Below, in pieces: positions 31,370 to 40,419 of a stretch of DNA of 64,000 nt. The notes beneath the pieces were generated by a model. That model was given only the letters and a program-made list of their open reading frames with translations. It was not told where the DNA came from and made no database searches. Positions within the stretch are counted from its first letter, which is position 1. Every line of letters starts with the position of its first letter. The stretch is taken from assembly GCF_021605415.1 (NCBI RefSeq), contig NZ_WKEQ01000025.1:1-64000 (forward strand), read 5' to 3'. The position numbers were made by a program, and so were the translations under genes. The DNA is from Pseudomonas syringae (GTDB lineage: Bacteria; Pseudomonadota; Gammaproteobacteria; Pseudomonadales; Pseudomonadaceae).

Positions 31370-31810
31370 ATGTCGTTGACCATCGGTTTTCCCAACGCCA
31401 GCGCAGTCACCATCGGCGGCAAGTCCACGAGCACGGTCGATGCCCTGAGTGATGCAGCAGCCGAAACCGCTTCCCAGTCGCTGGGTGAGAACGAGAAGAA
31501 AACCGTGAGGGCAGGCGGTGCGGCTGCGGAGGAGAAAAAATCCGACGGCGGGGATGGGCAGAGCATCGCAGTGAAGACGCTGCTTAAGCGAATGCAGGAA
31601 TTGCAGAAGCAACTGCAAGAGCAGCAACAGCAGTTGGCGGCAGCTCAGTCCGCAAGCTACCCGACACCAGAAGCCAAGGCAGCGGCCGTCATGAGCATTC
31701 AGGGTCAAATCGCCGACACTAGCGGCGCGCTTTCCCAAGTTACCGGAAATCTGGTTAAGGAACTGGCCAAGGATTCCAGCAGTGGAGGGTTGGTCAACAC
31801 CACGGCCTGA
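31370..31810 (+). CDS. FlxA-like coiled-coil protein
   Basis: The protein has 146 aa from MSLTIGFPNA, behind AAGGAG. The middle and end (VKTLLKRMQELQKQLQEQQQQLAAAQ and VMSIQGQIADTSGALSQVTGNL) form a coiled coil with the FlxA-like family pattern. The family is of unknown function. There is no signal peptide or membrane helix. It is immediately upstream of the ribose operon but has its own leader. Confidence 0.65.
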   Translation: MSLTIGFPNASAVTIGGKSTSTVDALSDAAAETASQSLGENEKKTVRAGGAAAEEKKSDGGDGQSIAVKTLLKRMQELQKQLQEQQQQLAAAQSASYPTPEAKAAAVMSIQGQIADTSGALSQVTGNLVKELAKDSSSGGLVNTTA

Positions 31811-31863
31811 CGCTGGGGTGAACCAAAGCGAATCGAGTAACAGAAAGTGAAGATTTCTTGTCG

Positions 31864-31892
31864 TTGACAAATGGCGCCAGGATTCGCATAGT
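31864..31892 (+). promoter_or_regulatory. rbs operon promoter
   Basis: TTGACA (31864-31869), a 17-bp spacer and CATAGT (31887-31892) form a good sigma-70 promoter. The expected start is near 31900, right at the operator. Confidence 0.65.
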
Positions 31893-31900
31893 TCGGTCTA

Positions 31901-31914
31901 CGCAAACGTTTGCG
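31901..31914. promoter_or_regulatory. RbsR operator
   Basis: CGCAAACGTTTGCG is a perfect 14-bp palindrome of LacI-family type, with the central CG. It overlaps the predicted start of rbs transcription, so RbsR (35534) should repress by blocking initiation. Confidence 0.75.
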
Positions 31915-31991
31915 AGGCACCCATCCGCAAGTGCCGAGCATACGCCAGCAAAAGCATTGCTCACAATAATCATAAGATCGGAGTGAACCCT

Positions 31992-32948
31992 ATGAAGCTG
32001 CCATTCGCTGGACGTCTTCTTGCTGTCGCCATGCTGGCTGCAGCGTCCGCTGCACTGCCTGTCTCTTCGGCCTTCGCCGAATCTCCTGAAAAACCGAAAG
32101 TCGCACTGGTCATGAAGTCTCTTGCCAACGAATTCTTCCTGACCATGGAAGACGGCGCAAAGGCCTATCAGAAAGAACACTCCGCCGATTTTGAATTGAT
32201 CTCCAACGGCATCAAGGACGAAACCGATACCGCGAACCAAATCCGTATCGTTGAGCAAATGATCGTTTCCAAAGTCGATGCGCTGGTGATCGCCCCGGCG
32301 GACTCCAAAGCCATGGTGCCGGTGATCAAGAAAGCCGTGGACGCAGGCATCACCGTGATCAACATCGATAACCAGCTCGATCCCGAGGTGGTGAAAAGCA
32401 AAAATATCAATGTGCCTTTCGTCGGTCCGGACAACCGCAAGGGCGCGCGGCTTGTGGGCGAATACCTGGCCAAACAACTCAAGGCCGGTGACGAAGTGGG
32501 CATCATCGAAGGTGTTTCCACCACCACCAACGCTCAGGCTCGTACCGCAGGCTTCAAGGATGCTATGGCAGCGGCGCAGATCAAGGTCGTGGCGCTGCAG
32601 TCCGGTGATTGGGAGATCGACAAAGGCAACAAAGTCGCCGCTTCCATGATCAGCGAATACCCGAACATCAAAGCACTGTTGGCCGGTAACGACAGCATGG
32701 CCGTCGGTGCGGTTTCCGCTGTTCGCGCTGCCGGCAAGGCAGGCCAGGTGAAGGTCGTCGGTTACGACAACATCAACGCCATCAAGCCAATGCTCAAAGA
32801 TGGTCGAGTGCTCGCGACGGCGGATCAATTCGCAGCGAAGCAAGCGGTGTTCGGCATCGAGACTGCTCTGAAGATCATCAAGGGCGAAAAAGTCGATAGC
32901 GGTGCCAATGGCGTGATCGAAACACCGGTCGAGCTGGTCACGCAGTAA
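31992..32948 (+). CDS. rbsB: Ribose ABC transporter, periplasmic binding protein
   Basis: The protein has 318 aa. The start is the ATG behind GGAG; a GTG three codons earlier is less likely. A signal peptide (LPFAGRLLAVAMLAAASAALPVSSAFA) leads into the type 1 sugar-binding fold (KVALVMKSLANEFFLTMEDGAKAYQ, ALVIAPADSKAMVPVIKKAVDAGI, VVGYDNINAIKPML). It captures ribose in the periplasm and hands it to RbsC. It is the first gene of rbsBACRKD. Confidence 0.94.
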   Translation: MKLPFAGRLLAVAMLAAASAALPVSSAFAESPEKPKVALVMKSLANEFFLTMEDGAKAYQKEHSADFELISNGIKDETDTANQIRIVEQMIVSKVDALVIAPADSKAMVPVIKKAVDAGITVINIDNQLDPEVVKSKNINVPFVGPDNRKGARLVGEYLAKQLKAGDEVGIIEGVSTTTNAQARTAGFKDAMAAAQIKVVALQSGDWEIDKGNKVAASMISEYPNIKALLAGNDSMAVGAVSAVRAAGKAGQVKVVGYDNINAIKPMLKDGRVLATADQFAAKQAVFGIETALKIIKGEKVDSGANGVIETPVELVTQ

Positions 32949-33002
32949 CCTTCTGGCGACACAGCGGCACTCGCCCGTCCGGGCGGGTGCATGGAGAGTT
33001 TT

Positions 33003-34556
33003 ATGTCAGTTTCCATCCCGAACGCTGTCCTCTCGGTCAGTGGTGTCGGTAAGACTTATGCCCAGCCCGTCCTCACGAATATCGATCTGACGCTGATGCG
33101 CGGTGAAGTGCTGGCGCTGACCGGCGAAAACGGCGCCGGCAAAAGCACGCTGTCGAAGATCATCGGCGGCCTGGTCACGCCGACCACGGGCCAGATGCAG
33201 TTTCAGGGCCGGGAATATCGTCCCGCCAGTCGCGCACAAGCAGAAGCGCTGGGCGTGCGCATGGTCATGCAAGAGCTCAATTTGCTACCGACCCTGTCGG
33301 TGGCGGAAAACCTGTTTCTCGATAACTTGCCGAGCAACGGTGGCTGGATCAGTCGCAAGCAACTGCGCGAAGCCGCTATTGATGCCATGGCGCAAGTCGG
33401 TCTGGATGCCATTGACCCGGATACTCTCGTCGGCGAGCTGGGCATCGGCCACCAGCAAATGGTCGAAATCGCACGCAACCTTATCGGCGATTGCCATGTG
33501 CTGATCCTTGATGAGCCGACCGCAATGTTGACCGCCCGGGAAGTTGAAATGCTCTTTGAGCAAATCACCCGGTTGCAGGCTCGCGGCGTCTCGATCATCT
33601 ACATTTCCCATCGACTTGAAGAGTTGGCGCGGGTTGCACAACGCATCGCGGTGCTGCGCGACGGCAATCTGGTATGCGTTGAGCCGATGGCCAACTACAA
33701 CAGCGAGCAGCTCGTCACGCTGATGGTCGGACGAGAGCTGGGCGAGCACATCGACATGGGGGTTCGCAGCATCGGTGCCCCGGCATTGACGGTCAACGGC
33801 TTGACCCGTTCCGACAAGGTTCGCGATGTGTCCTTTGAAGTGCGTGCCGGCGAGATTTTCGGTATTTCCGGATTGATCGGGGCAGGGCGCACCGAGCTGT
33901 TGAGGCTGATCTTTGGCGCAGACGTTGCCGACAGCGGCACCGTATCCCTCGGCTCCCCCGCGAAAGTGGCAAATATCCGTTCGCCCGTCGATGCGGTTCG
34001 CCACGGTATCGCGTTGATCACCGAAGACCGTAAGGGTGAAGGCTTGCTGTTGAGCCAGTCAATCAGCGCGAACATAGCGCTGGGAAACATGCCGGAAATC
34101 TCCAGCGTGGGCTTCGTCAATAATGGCGATGAAGATTCCCTTGCCCGACGTCAGATCGATGCCATGCGCATCCGCAGTTCCAGCCCTGCACAGCTTGTGT
34201 CGGAGTTGTCCGGCGGCAATCAGCAGAAGGTCGTGATCGGTCGCTGGCTTGAGCGCGACTGTTCCGTGCTGCTGTTCGATGAGCCGACCCGAGGTATCGA
34301 CGTCGGGGCCAAGTTCGACATCTATGCATTGCTTGGCGAATTGACCCGCCAGGGTAAAGCATTGGTGGTGGTGTCCAGCGATCTGCGCGAATTAATGCTG
34401 ATCTGCGACCGCATCGGCGTGCTGTCCGCCGGGCGGCTGATCGATACCTTCGAGCGCGACAACTGGACTCAGGATGACTTGCTCGCAGCAGCATTCGCCG
34501 GCTATCAAAAACGTGATGCGCTGCTCAATGAAGCGGCGCCTAGGGATCTCCCATGA
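33003..34556 (+). CDS. rbsA: Ribose ABC transporter, duplicated ATPase
   Basis: The protein has 517 aa, with GGAG before the ATG. The two nucleotide-binding domains differ. The first has Walker A GENGAGKST (near 40), signature GIGHQQMVEIAR and Walker B LILDEPTA. The second has a degenerate Walker A (GLIGAGRTELL), signature LSGGNQQKVVIGRWL and LLFDEPTRGID. This asymmetry is normal for RbsA-type sugar ATPases. It powers ribose import with RbsB and RbsC. The stop overlaps rbsC. Confidence 0.95.
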   Translation: MSVSIPNAVLSVSGVGKTYAQPVLTNIDLTLMRGEVLALTGENGAGKSTLSKIIGGLVTPTTGQMQFQGREYRPASRAQAEALGVRMVMQELNLLPTLSVAENLFLDNLPSNGGWISRKQLREAAIDAMAQVGLDAIDPDTLVGELGIGHQQMVEIARNLIGDCHVLILDEPTAMLTAREVEMLFEQITRLQARGVSIIYISHRLEELARVAQRIAVLRDGNLVCVEPMANYNSEQLVTLMVGRELGEHIDMGVRSIGAPALTVNGLTRSDKVRDVSFEVRAGEIFGISGLIGAGRTELLRLIFGADVADSGTVSLGSPAKVANIRSPVDAVRHGIALITEDRKGEGLLLSQSISANIALGNMPEISSVGFVNNGDEDSLARRQIDAMRIRSSSPAQLVSELSGGNQQKVVIGRWLERDCSVLLFDEPTRGIDVGAKFDIYALLGELTRQGKALVVVSSDLRELMLICDRIGVLSAGRLIDTFERDNWTQDDLLAAAFAGYQKRDALLNEAAPRDLP

Positions 34557-35530
34557 AAACCGCATCTTCCATCGGCAAACGTAGTGGCAATTTTTATGGC
34601 CTCGGCACCTATCTGGGTTTGGCGGGCGCCTTGCTGGCGATGGTGGCGCTGTTCTCGGTACTGAGCAGTCACTTTTTGTCTTACAGCACGTTCAGCACCT
34701 TGGCGAATCAGATTCCCGACTTAATGGTGCTCGCGGTTGGCATGACCTTCGTATTGATCATCGGCGGCATCGACCTGTCGGTAGGCTCTGTGCTGGCATT
34801 GGCCGCCTCGACAGTCAGTGTGGCTATTCTCGGATGGGGCTGGAGTGTGTTTCCGGCTGCCCTGTTGGGCATGGCGGTCGCCGCTTTGGCGGGCACCATC
34901 ACCGGCTCGATTACCGTGGCATGGCGGATACCGTCCTTCATCGTTTCGCTTGGCGTGCTGGAAATGGCCCGAGGCGTTGCCTATCAGATGACCGGATCGC
35001 GCACGGCATATATCGGCGATGCGTTCGCCTGGCTGTCAAATCCCATTGCGTTCGGTATTTCGCCGTCGTTCATCATTGCCTTGCTGGTCATTTTCATCGC
35101 TCAGGCGGTGCTCACCCGGACTGTGTTCGGACGTTATCTGATCGGTATTGGCACCAATGAGGAGGCGGTGCGCCTGGCCGGGATCAATCCGAAACCCTAC
35201 AAAATTCTGGTGTTCAGCCTAATGGGGTTGCTGGCCGGTATCGCCGCACTGTTTCAGATTTCGCGTCTGGAGGCTGCCGACCCGAATGCAGGTTCCGGCC
35301 TCGAACTGCAAGTCATCGCGGCTGTGGTTATCGGCGGTACCAGCCTGATGGGCGGCCGTGGATCGGTAATCAGTACATTTTTTGGTGTGCTGATCATCTC
35401 TGTGTTGGCGGCAGGACTGGCCCAGGTCGGTGCAAGCGAACCGACCAAACGCATCATCACCGGCGCGGTCATCGTCATCGCTGTGGTGCTTGACACTTAT
35501 CGCAGTCAGCGCGCAAGCCGGCGGATCTGA
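34553..35530 (+). CDS. rbsC: Ribose ABC transporter permease
   Basis: The protein has 325 aa and overlaps rbsA by four bases. About eight to ten membrane helices are visible (LGLAGALLAMVALFSVLS, IPDLMVLAVGMTFVLIIGGIDLSVGSVLALA). The GGIDLSVGS and the NEEAVRLAGIN segment, which contacts the ATPase, match the RbsC family. It forms the membrane pore for ribose. Confidence 0.95.
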   Translation: MKTASSIGKRSGNFYGLGTYLGLAGALLAMVALFSVLSSHFLSYSTFSTLANQIPDLMVLAVGMTFVLIIGGIDLSVGSVLALAASTVSVAILGWGWSVFPAALLGMAVAALAGTITGSITVAWRIPSFIVSLGVLEMARGVAYQMTGSRTAYIGDAFAWLSNPIAFGISPSFIIALLVIFIAQAVLTRTVFGRYLIGIGTNEEAVRLAGINPKPYKILVFSLMGLLAGIAALFQISRLEAADPNAGSGLELQVIAAVVIGGTSLMGGRGSVISTFFGVLIISVLAAGLAQVGASEPTKRIITGAVIVIAVVLDTYRSQRASRRI

Positions 35531-35533
35531 AAG

Positions 35534-36553
35534 ATGGCAACGATCAAGGATGTGGCGGCGCTCGCGGGGATTTCCTATACGACCGTGTCCCATGTGGTGA
35601 ACAAGACGCGGCCGGTGAGCGAAGAGGTGCGGGTGAAAGTCGAGGCCGCAATCAAAACGCTCGATTATGTGCCCAGCGCCGTAGCCCGCTCGCTGAAAGC
35701 GAAGACAACGGCCACCATCGGCCTGCTGGTGCCTAACAGCCTTAACCCTTACTTCGCCGAACTGGCGCGGGGAATAGAGGATTATTGCGAGCGCAATGGC
35801 TATTGCGTGATCCTCTGCAACTCCGACGATGACCCAGACAAACAGCGCAGCTACCTGCGGGTTTTGCTGGAAAAACGTATCGACGGTTTGATCGTCGCCT
35901 CTGCCGGTGGCGACATTGGCCTGGCCCAAGGTTTGGCGGGCGTTAAAACCCCGATGGTAATCGTTGACCGTGGACTGGACGGTGTCGATGCGGATCTGGT
36001 GCGTATCGATCACGAATACGGCGCCTACCTTGCTACCCGGCATCTGCTTGAGTTGGGCCATCGCGATATTGCCACCATTGGTGGTCCGGCGAGTACCAGT
36101 GTCGCGCAGATGCGTCAGGCCGGGTTTTGCAGGGCTCTGAAAGAGGCGGGTATCGAAGTGTCGAGCGAACGCATGCTTGAGAGCGATTTCACCAGCCCAG
36201 GCGGTTACAACGCAGCTGCGCTTTTACTCGATCGTACGCCACCGAGCGCAATCTTTGCGGGTAATGACATGATCGGCATCGGGGTCTTACGTGCTGCGGC
36301 CGAGCGCAATATTCGCGTACCTGCCGAGCTGTCGGTGATCGGTTTCGACGATATCCAGATGAGTCGTTACGTTTATCCGGCGCTGACAACTGTCGGCCAG
36401 TCGATCCTGCAACTGGGCGAGATGGCGGCGGAAGTTTTGCTGCGGCGAATCGCTAATCCTGCTTTGGCCACGGATCAGCGGATCGTAACCCCGAGTATTG
36501 TCTTGCGCGAATCGACGGCGCCACTGGCCGGCGTATTCACCGAATACCGCTGA
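35534..36553 (+). CDS. rbsR: LacI-family ribose operon repressor
   Basis: The protein has 339 aa. The N-terminal helix-turn-helix (MATIKDVAALAGISYTTVSHVVNKTRPVSEEVR) and hinge (LDYVPSAVARSLKAKTT) lead into a ribose-type ligand domain (IGLLVPNSLNPYFAELARGIEDY). It should bind the CGCAAACGTTTGCG operator at 31901 and release it on ribose. It lies in the operon between transporter and kinase genes, so it controls its own level. Confidence 0.93.
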   Translation: MATIKDVAALAGISYTTVSHVVNKTRPVSEEVRVKVEAAIKTLDYVPSAVARSLKAKTTATIGLLVPNSLNPYFAELARGIEDYCERNGYCVILCNSDDDPDKQRSYLRVLLEKRIDGLIVASAGGDIGLAQGLAGVKTPMVIVDRGLDGVDADLVRIDHEYGAYLATRHLLELGHRDIATIGGPASTSVAQMRQAGFCRALKEAGIEVSSERMLESDFTSPGGYNAAALLLDRTPPSAIFAGNDMIGIGVLRAAAERNIRVPAELSVIGFDDIQMSRYVYPALTTVGQSILQLGEMAAEVLLRRIANPALATDQRIVTPSIVLRESTAPLAGVFTEYR

Positions 36554-36578
36554 AAACCGAATTGATGAGTAGTGATGT

Positions 36579-37496
36579 ATGCCAACGAATGTAGTGGTAA
36601 TAGGCAGTCTGAACATGGACCTGGTCACCCGGGCGCCACGGCTTCCCCGTGGAGGCGAAACACTGATTGGACATTCGTTCGCCACTGTTTCCGGTGGTAA
36701 GGGCGCCAACCAGGCAGTGGCCGCTGCTCGCCTCGGCGCGCAGGTGGCCATGATCGGTTGTGTCGGAAACGATGCCTATGGTGCGCAATTGCGTGATGCG
36801 TTGTTGGTCGAGCAGATCGACTGTCAGGCCGTCAGCACGGTTGACGATTCCAGCGGTGTCGCGCTGATCGTTGTCGATGACAACAGCCAGAATGCCATTG
36901 TTATCGTTGCTGGTGCCAACGGCGCAATGACCCCCGCTGTCATTGAACGCTTCGATTCTGTGTTGCAGGCTGGCGATGTGATCATCTGTCAGCTCGAAGT
37001 GCCCGACGCTACGGTCGGCCATGCGCTCAAGCGCGGGCGTGAACTGGGCAAAACCGTCATTCTCAATCCGGCCCCCGCGAGTCGCCCGCTTCCGGGAGAT
37101 TGGTATGGCGCCGTTGATTACTTGATTCCCAACGAAAGCGAAGCCTCTATTTTGAGCGGTTTGCCGGTGGACTCGCCGGAGAGCGCTGAAAAAGCCGCCG
37201 CGCAATTGATATCGATGGGAGCGGGCAAGGTGATTGTCACGCTTGGCGCTCAAGGTGCGCTATTCGCCGATGGCGCGACCTTCGAACACTTCCCGGCGCC
37301 CAAGGTGAAAGCCGTCGACACCACGGCCGCTGGCGACACGTTTGTCGGTGGTTTTGCCGCAGCGCTGGCGTGCGGTAAAACCGAGGCCGAGGCGATTCGA
37401 TTCGGGCAAGTCGCCGCCGCTCTGTCGGTCACCCGTGCGGGAGCGCAACCCTCCATTCCAACGCAGTCCGACGTACAGGCCTTTAAAACCGCATGA
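36579..37496 (+). CDS. rbsK: Ribokinase
   Basis: The protein has 305 aa. It has the PfkB pattern: VVIGSLNMDLVTR, GGKGANQAVAAARLGA near 42-57, and the C-terminal DTTAAGDTFVGGFAAAL with the catalytic Asp (near 249). It phosphorylates ribose to ribose 5-phosphate for the pentose-phosphate pathway. The stop overlaps rbsD. Confidence 0.95.
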   Translation: MPTNVVVIGSLNMDLVTRAPRLPRGGETLIGHSFATVSGGKGANQAVAAARLGAQVAMIGCVGNDAYGAQLRDALLVEQIDCQAVSTVDDSSGVALIVVDDNSQNAIVIVAGANGAMTPAVIERFDSVLQAGDVIICQLEVPDATVGHALKRGRELGKTVILNPAPASRPLPGDWYGAVDYLIPNESEASILSGLPVDSPESAEKAAAQLISMGAGKVIVTLGAQGALFADGATFEHFPAPKVKAVDTTAAGDTFVGGFAAALACGKTEAEAIRFGQVAAALSVTRAGAQPSIPTQSDVQAFKTA

Positions 37497-37897
37497 AAAA
37501 GACTCCTTTGCTCAATGTTGCCTTGTCCCGGCTGATTGCATCCCTGGGTCATGGCGACATGGTTGTGATTGGCGATGCCGGCCTGCCTGTTCCCCCCGGC
37601 GTCGAGCTGATCGACCTTGCCTTGACCCATGGAGTGCCTGATTTCGTCAGTACTTTGAAAGTTGTGCTGAGCGAAATGCAGGTCGAAAGCCATGTGCTGG
37701 CTGAAGAGATCATCGACAAGCGGCCCACCGCACTAGCGACGCTGGACGAGCTTGATGCAGAGGGTGCGCTCGGACGGCGAGAGTTGCTCGCGCACGAGCA
37801 GTTCAAAGTACTCAGCCGACAAGCTCGGGCGATTGTTCGTACAGGCGAATGTCAGCCGTACTGCAACATTATCCTGCTGGCCGGGGTAACGTTCTGA
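37493..37897 (+). CDS. rbsD: D-ribose pyranase
   Basis: The protein has 134 aa. LNVALSRLIASLGHGDMVVIGDAGLPVPPGVELIDLALTHGVPDF is the RbsD signature, with the catalytic His in GHGD (near 20). It converts ribopyranose to the form the kinase can use. ATGA overlap with rbsK shows tight coupling. Confidence 0.95.
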   Translation: MKKTPLLNVALSRLIASLGHGDMVVIGDAGLPVPPGVELIDLALTHGVPDFVSTLKVVLSEMQVESHVLAEEIIDKRPTALATLDELDAEGALGRRELLAHEQFKVLSRQARAIVRTGECQPYCNIILLAGVTF

Positions 37898-37942
37898 CGG
37901 GTACCAACCCGTTTTTGTTTTCTAACGCACAAGGAACGCGCC

Positions 37943-38971
37943 ATGCATCGCTATGCTAAAAAACTGCACCAACTGCTTGGGAGTTTGCTGCTTTTGTCCC
38001 TGATAACCGCAACCAGCGCCCAGGCGGCGGAAAAGATTGACCTGATCATCGACACCGACCCGGGTGCCGATGATGTTGTCGCATTGTTATTTGCACTGGC
38101 CTCGCCTGACGAATTGAATATTCGTGCGCTGACCACCGTGGCCGGTAATGTTCGTCTCGACAAGACGTCGCGCAATGCCCGCCTGGCAAGAGAGTGGGCG
38201 GGGCGCGAGGATGTTCCTGTCTATGCCGGTGCGCCTGGGCCGTTGATGCGCACACCGATTTACGCCGAGAACATCCATGGCAAAGAAGGCCTGTCGGGAG
38301 TAGCGGTGCATGAGCCGAAGAAGGGCCTTGCCGAAGGCAATGCGGTCAGTTATTTGATCGATACCTTGAAGAAAGCCAAGCCACATAGCATCACCATCGC
38401 CATGCTCGGGCCGCAGACCAACCTGGCGCTGGCGCTGATCCAGGAGCCGGAGATCGTTCAGGGCATCAAGGAAGTGGTGATCATGGGAGGCGCGCATTTC
38501 AATGGCGGCAATATCACCCCGGTCGCGGAATTCAACCTTTACGCAGATCCACAAGCCGCTGAGGTGGTGCTCAAAAGCGGCGTGAAACTGACTTATCTGC
38601 CGCTGGATGTGACGCACAAGATTCTCACCAGTGATGCGCGCCTGAAGCAGATTGCTGCGCTGAACAACAATGCGGGCAAAATCGTCGGCGATATTCTCAA
38701 CGAATACATCAAAGGGGATATGGAGCACTACGGCATTCCGGGTGGCCCGGTGCATGACGCGACTGTCGTGGCTTATCTGCTCAAGCCTGAATTATTTACT
38801 GGTCGTTCCGTGAATGTGGTCGTCGATAGCCGTGAGGGGCCGACATTCGGTCAAACCATCGTCGATTGGTACGATGGCTTGAAAGCACCGAAGAATGCGT
38901 TCTGGGTGGAAAACGGCAACGCCCAAGGCTTCTTCGACCTACTGACAGAGCGCCTGAAGCGTTTGAAGTAA
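37943..38971 (+). CDS. Nucleoside hydrolase with signal peptide
   Basis: The protein has 342 aa. The signal peptide (LHQLLGSLLLLSLITATSAQA) precedes the inosine-uridine hydrolase fold, whose metal site DTDPGADD is near residue 37. VIMGGAH, EFNLYADPQAA and VHDATVVAYLL complete the active site. It splits nucleosides to base and ribose. Secretion would place it in the periplasm, so the ribose could be taken up by RbsABC. It has its own AAGGAA and lies 45 bases after rbsD, so it is probably co-transcribed. Confidence 0.9.
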   Translation: MHRYAKKLHQLLGSLLLLSLITATSAQAAEKIDLIIDTDPGADDVVALLFALASPDELNIRALTTVAGNVRLDKTSRNARLAREWAGREDVPVYAGAPGPLMRTPIYAENIHGKEGLSGVAVHEPKKGLAEGNAVSYLIDTLKKAKPHSITIAMLGPQTNLALALIQEPEIVQGIKEVVIMGGAHFNGGNITPVAEFNLYADPQAAEVVLKSGVKLTYLPLDVTHKILTSDARLKQIAALNNNAGKIVGDILNEYIKGDMEHYGIPGGPVHDATVVAYLLKPELFTGRSVNVVVDSREGPTFGQTIVDWYDGLKAPKNAFWVENGNAQGFFDLLTERLKRLK

Positions 38972-38973
38972 GC

Positions 38974-39000
38974 TTGCCCGCAGGCTTTTGCCTGCGGGAC
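38974..39000. terminator. Terminator after the rbs operon
   Basis: GCCCGCAGGC-TTTT-GCCTGCGGG is a strong stem between convergent genes. T-tracts are short. Confidence 0.7.
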
Positions 39001-39213
39001 TCAATCCCGCGCTGTGGCTGCTTTGCTCAGGTGCTCGCCGGAATACCTCTCGAACACCTGGGCGACGAAGGTCTGTGCGCCCTGAGTACCAAGCTCTTTA
39101 ACCAACAGTTCGATGCCAATCAGCGCCAACTCCTCCGCGCTGCCGGGACTGTACGAGCTATGCCCTTGTGGCCACTTGGCGTTGATGTTGGCGTCGATGC
39201 TTACGGTGGTCAT
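39001..39213 (-). CDS. Small hypothetical protein (70 aa)
   Basis: The protein begins MTTVSIDANINAKWPQGHSSYSPGS and continues AEELALIGIELLVKELGTQGAQTFVAQVFERYSGEHLSK, a helical second half. It is convergent with the nucleoside hydrolase and shares the terminator. No domain is recognised. Confidence 0.5.
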   Translation of the reverse strand: MTTVSIDANINAKWPQGHSSYSPGSAEELALIGIELLVKELGTQGAQTFVAQVFERYSGEHLSKAATARD

Positions 39214-39344
39214 GGTGGCGCTCGAGAATGGAAAAGTTCAGATGTCGAAGTTAACCATTTTGTCGGGCGTTTGGCACTGCGACTTAGGCATGAGCCCAGT
39301 GCTATGCGACACTTGGTCTTTTCATGTAAATCAAGGATCGTTCA

Positions 39345-39650
39345 GTGCAGATCGATTTGAGTTCACCTGACGCGCTGACCGTTGAAGCTGTCCGCCAACT
39401 TCTCGCGTCGGCCAGTGATGATCAACACACTCAGCTGCGTGTAACGAAGGACGGTATTGCTTACATTTCCACGGGCATTGTGGGCGGTATCGACATCGAC
39501 GGTCTGTCGTTTCGCCTGGAAACCTGGGCCAAAGGCTCAGGTTACGTCGGGAACGTTGCGGCCAGCGACGAGGTCTGGGTGATGCAGATTTACAATGCAT
39601 TGAAAGAGAACTGGCCGAATCCGCCTTACGATTACATTGATGTTTATTGA
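39345..39650 (+). CDS. Hypothetical protein (101 aa)
   Basis: The GTG start is behind AAGGA. It contains SPDALTVEAVRQLLASASDDQHTQLRVTKDGIAYIS and FRLETWAKGSGYVGNVAASDEVWVMQIYNALKENWPNPP, a mixed alpha/beta small protein common in pseudomonads. The function is unknown. It probably is monocistronic. Confidence 0.65.
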   Translation: MQIDLSSPDALTVEAVRQLLASASDDQHTQLRVTKDGIAYISTGIVGGIDIDGLSFRLETWAKGSGYVGNVAASDEVWVMQIYNALKENWPNPPYDYIDVY

Positions 39651-39817
39651 GACCGTTAATATCCGGTGACGATTGCGCGGTGAATCATGAGGCGATGCTC
39701 ATGCAAACTTGCCGTTTACCTGGGTCAAGGGGTCGGGCGAAAGTGCTCGGTGTGAAACCAAAGACCGGATTGGCGGTCGCACGATCTCAGCACAATTATT
39801 GGAAAAAGGAGGCTTCA

Positions 39818-40135
39818 ATGCCTTGGAAACTCGCGTCACTGGGTACTTTTATGGCCGTTGCCATGCTGGCCGGTTGCAGTACGACCTCCAGCGATTCGGT
39901 AGATGAAACCGTCGCGACCGATGCCGGTCACAGCCGCTGCGAAGCAAAGTCTGCGGAGTTTGCCATTGGCAAAAAGGCCTCGCCCGCGCTTTTGGAGCAA
40001 GCGCGTACCAAGGCTGGCGCGCAGAACGCGCGTTTCCTCAAGCCGGATGACATGGTGACGCTCGAGTACCGCTCCGACCGCCTGAACCTGAATACGGATA
40101 ACAATCTGACCGTCACGCGCGTCAATTGCGGATAA
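39818..40135 (+). CDS. Lipoprotein of peptidase inhibitor I78 type
   Basis: The protein has 105 aa from MPWKLA, behind AAAGGAGG. The lipobox MLAGC is near residue 20. The rest (RCEAKSAEFAIGKKASPALLEQARTKAGAQNARFLKPDDMVTLEYRSDRLNLNTDNN...TRVNCG) fits the I78 family, with two Cys that may bond. It probably inhibits serine proteases in the envelope. A terminator follows. Confidence 0.8.
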   Translation: MPWKLASLGTFMAVAMLAGCSTTSSDSVDETVATDAGHSRCEAKSAEFAIGKKASPALLEQARTKAGAQNARFLKPDDMVTLEYRSDRLNLNTDNNLTVTRVNCG

Positions 40136-40157
40136 AGCTTTCCAGCTTTATCAAGGT

Positions 40158-40194
40158 CATAAAAAACCCCGTCACATGGACGGGGTTTTTTTAG
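40158..40194 (+). terminator. Terminator between the I78 gene and the cold-shock gene
   Basis: AAAAAACCCCGTC-ACATG-GACGGGGTTTTTTT works in both directions. Confidence 0.9.
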
Positions 40195-40206
40195 TGCGCC
40201 GAGAAA

Positions 40207-40419
40207 TTACTCTGGGCGAACTTGTGCAGCTTGCATACCCTTTTGGCCTTTCTCAGCCACGAAGGAGACGGTCTGGCCTTCTTTCAGGCTTTTGAAACCG
40301 TCAGATTCGATAGCTTTGAAGTGTACGAACAGGTCGTCACCGCCACCTTGAGGAGTGATGAAGCCGAAGCCTTTTTCATCGTTGAACCATTTAACGGTGC
40401 CGGTTTGGCGATTAGACAT
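40207..40419 (-). CDS. Cold-shock protein CspA family
   Basis: The protein has 70 aa from MSNRQTGTVKWFNDEKGFGFI. RNP1 (KGFGFI) and RNP2 (DLFVHF) are present. It is a single-stranded RNA/DNA-binding chaperone. The stretch upstream (40420-40709) has no other gene and could hold a structured leader, as in other csp genes. The paralogue name (capA, cspD etc.) cannot be fixed here. Confidence 0.94.
   Translation of the reverse strand: MSNRQTGTVKWFNDEKGFGFITPQGGGDDLFVHFKAIESDGFKSLKEGQTVSFVAEKGQKGMQAAQVRPE

Noticed and set aside
31794..32843. A 349-aa leftward open frame
   Set aside because: It is a shadow of rbsB and lacks any protein-like pattern.
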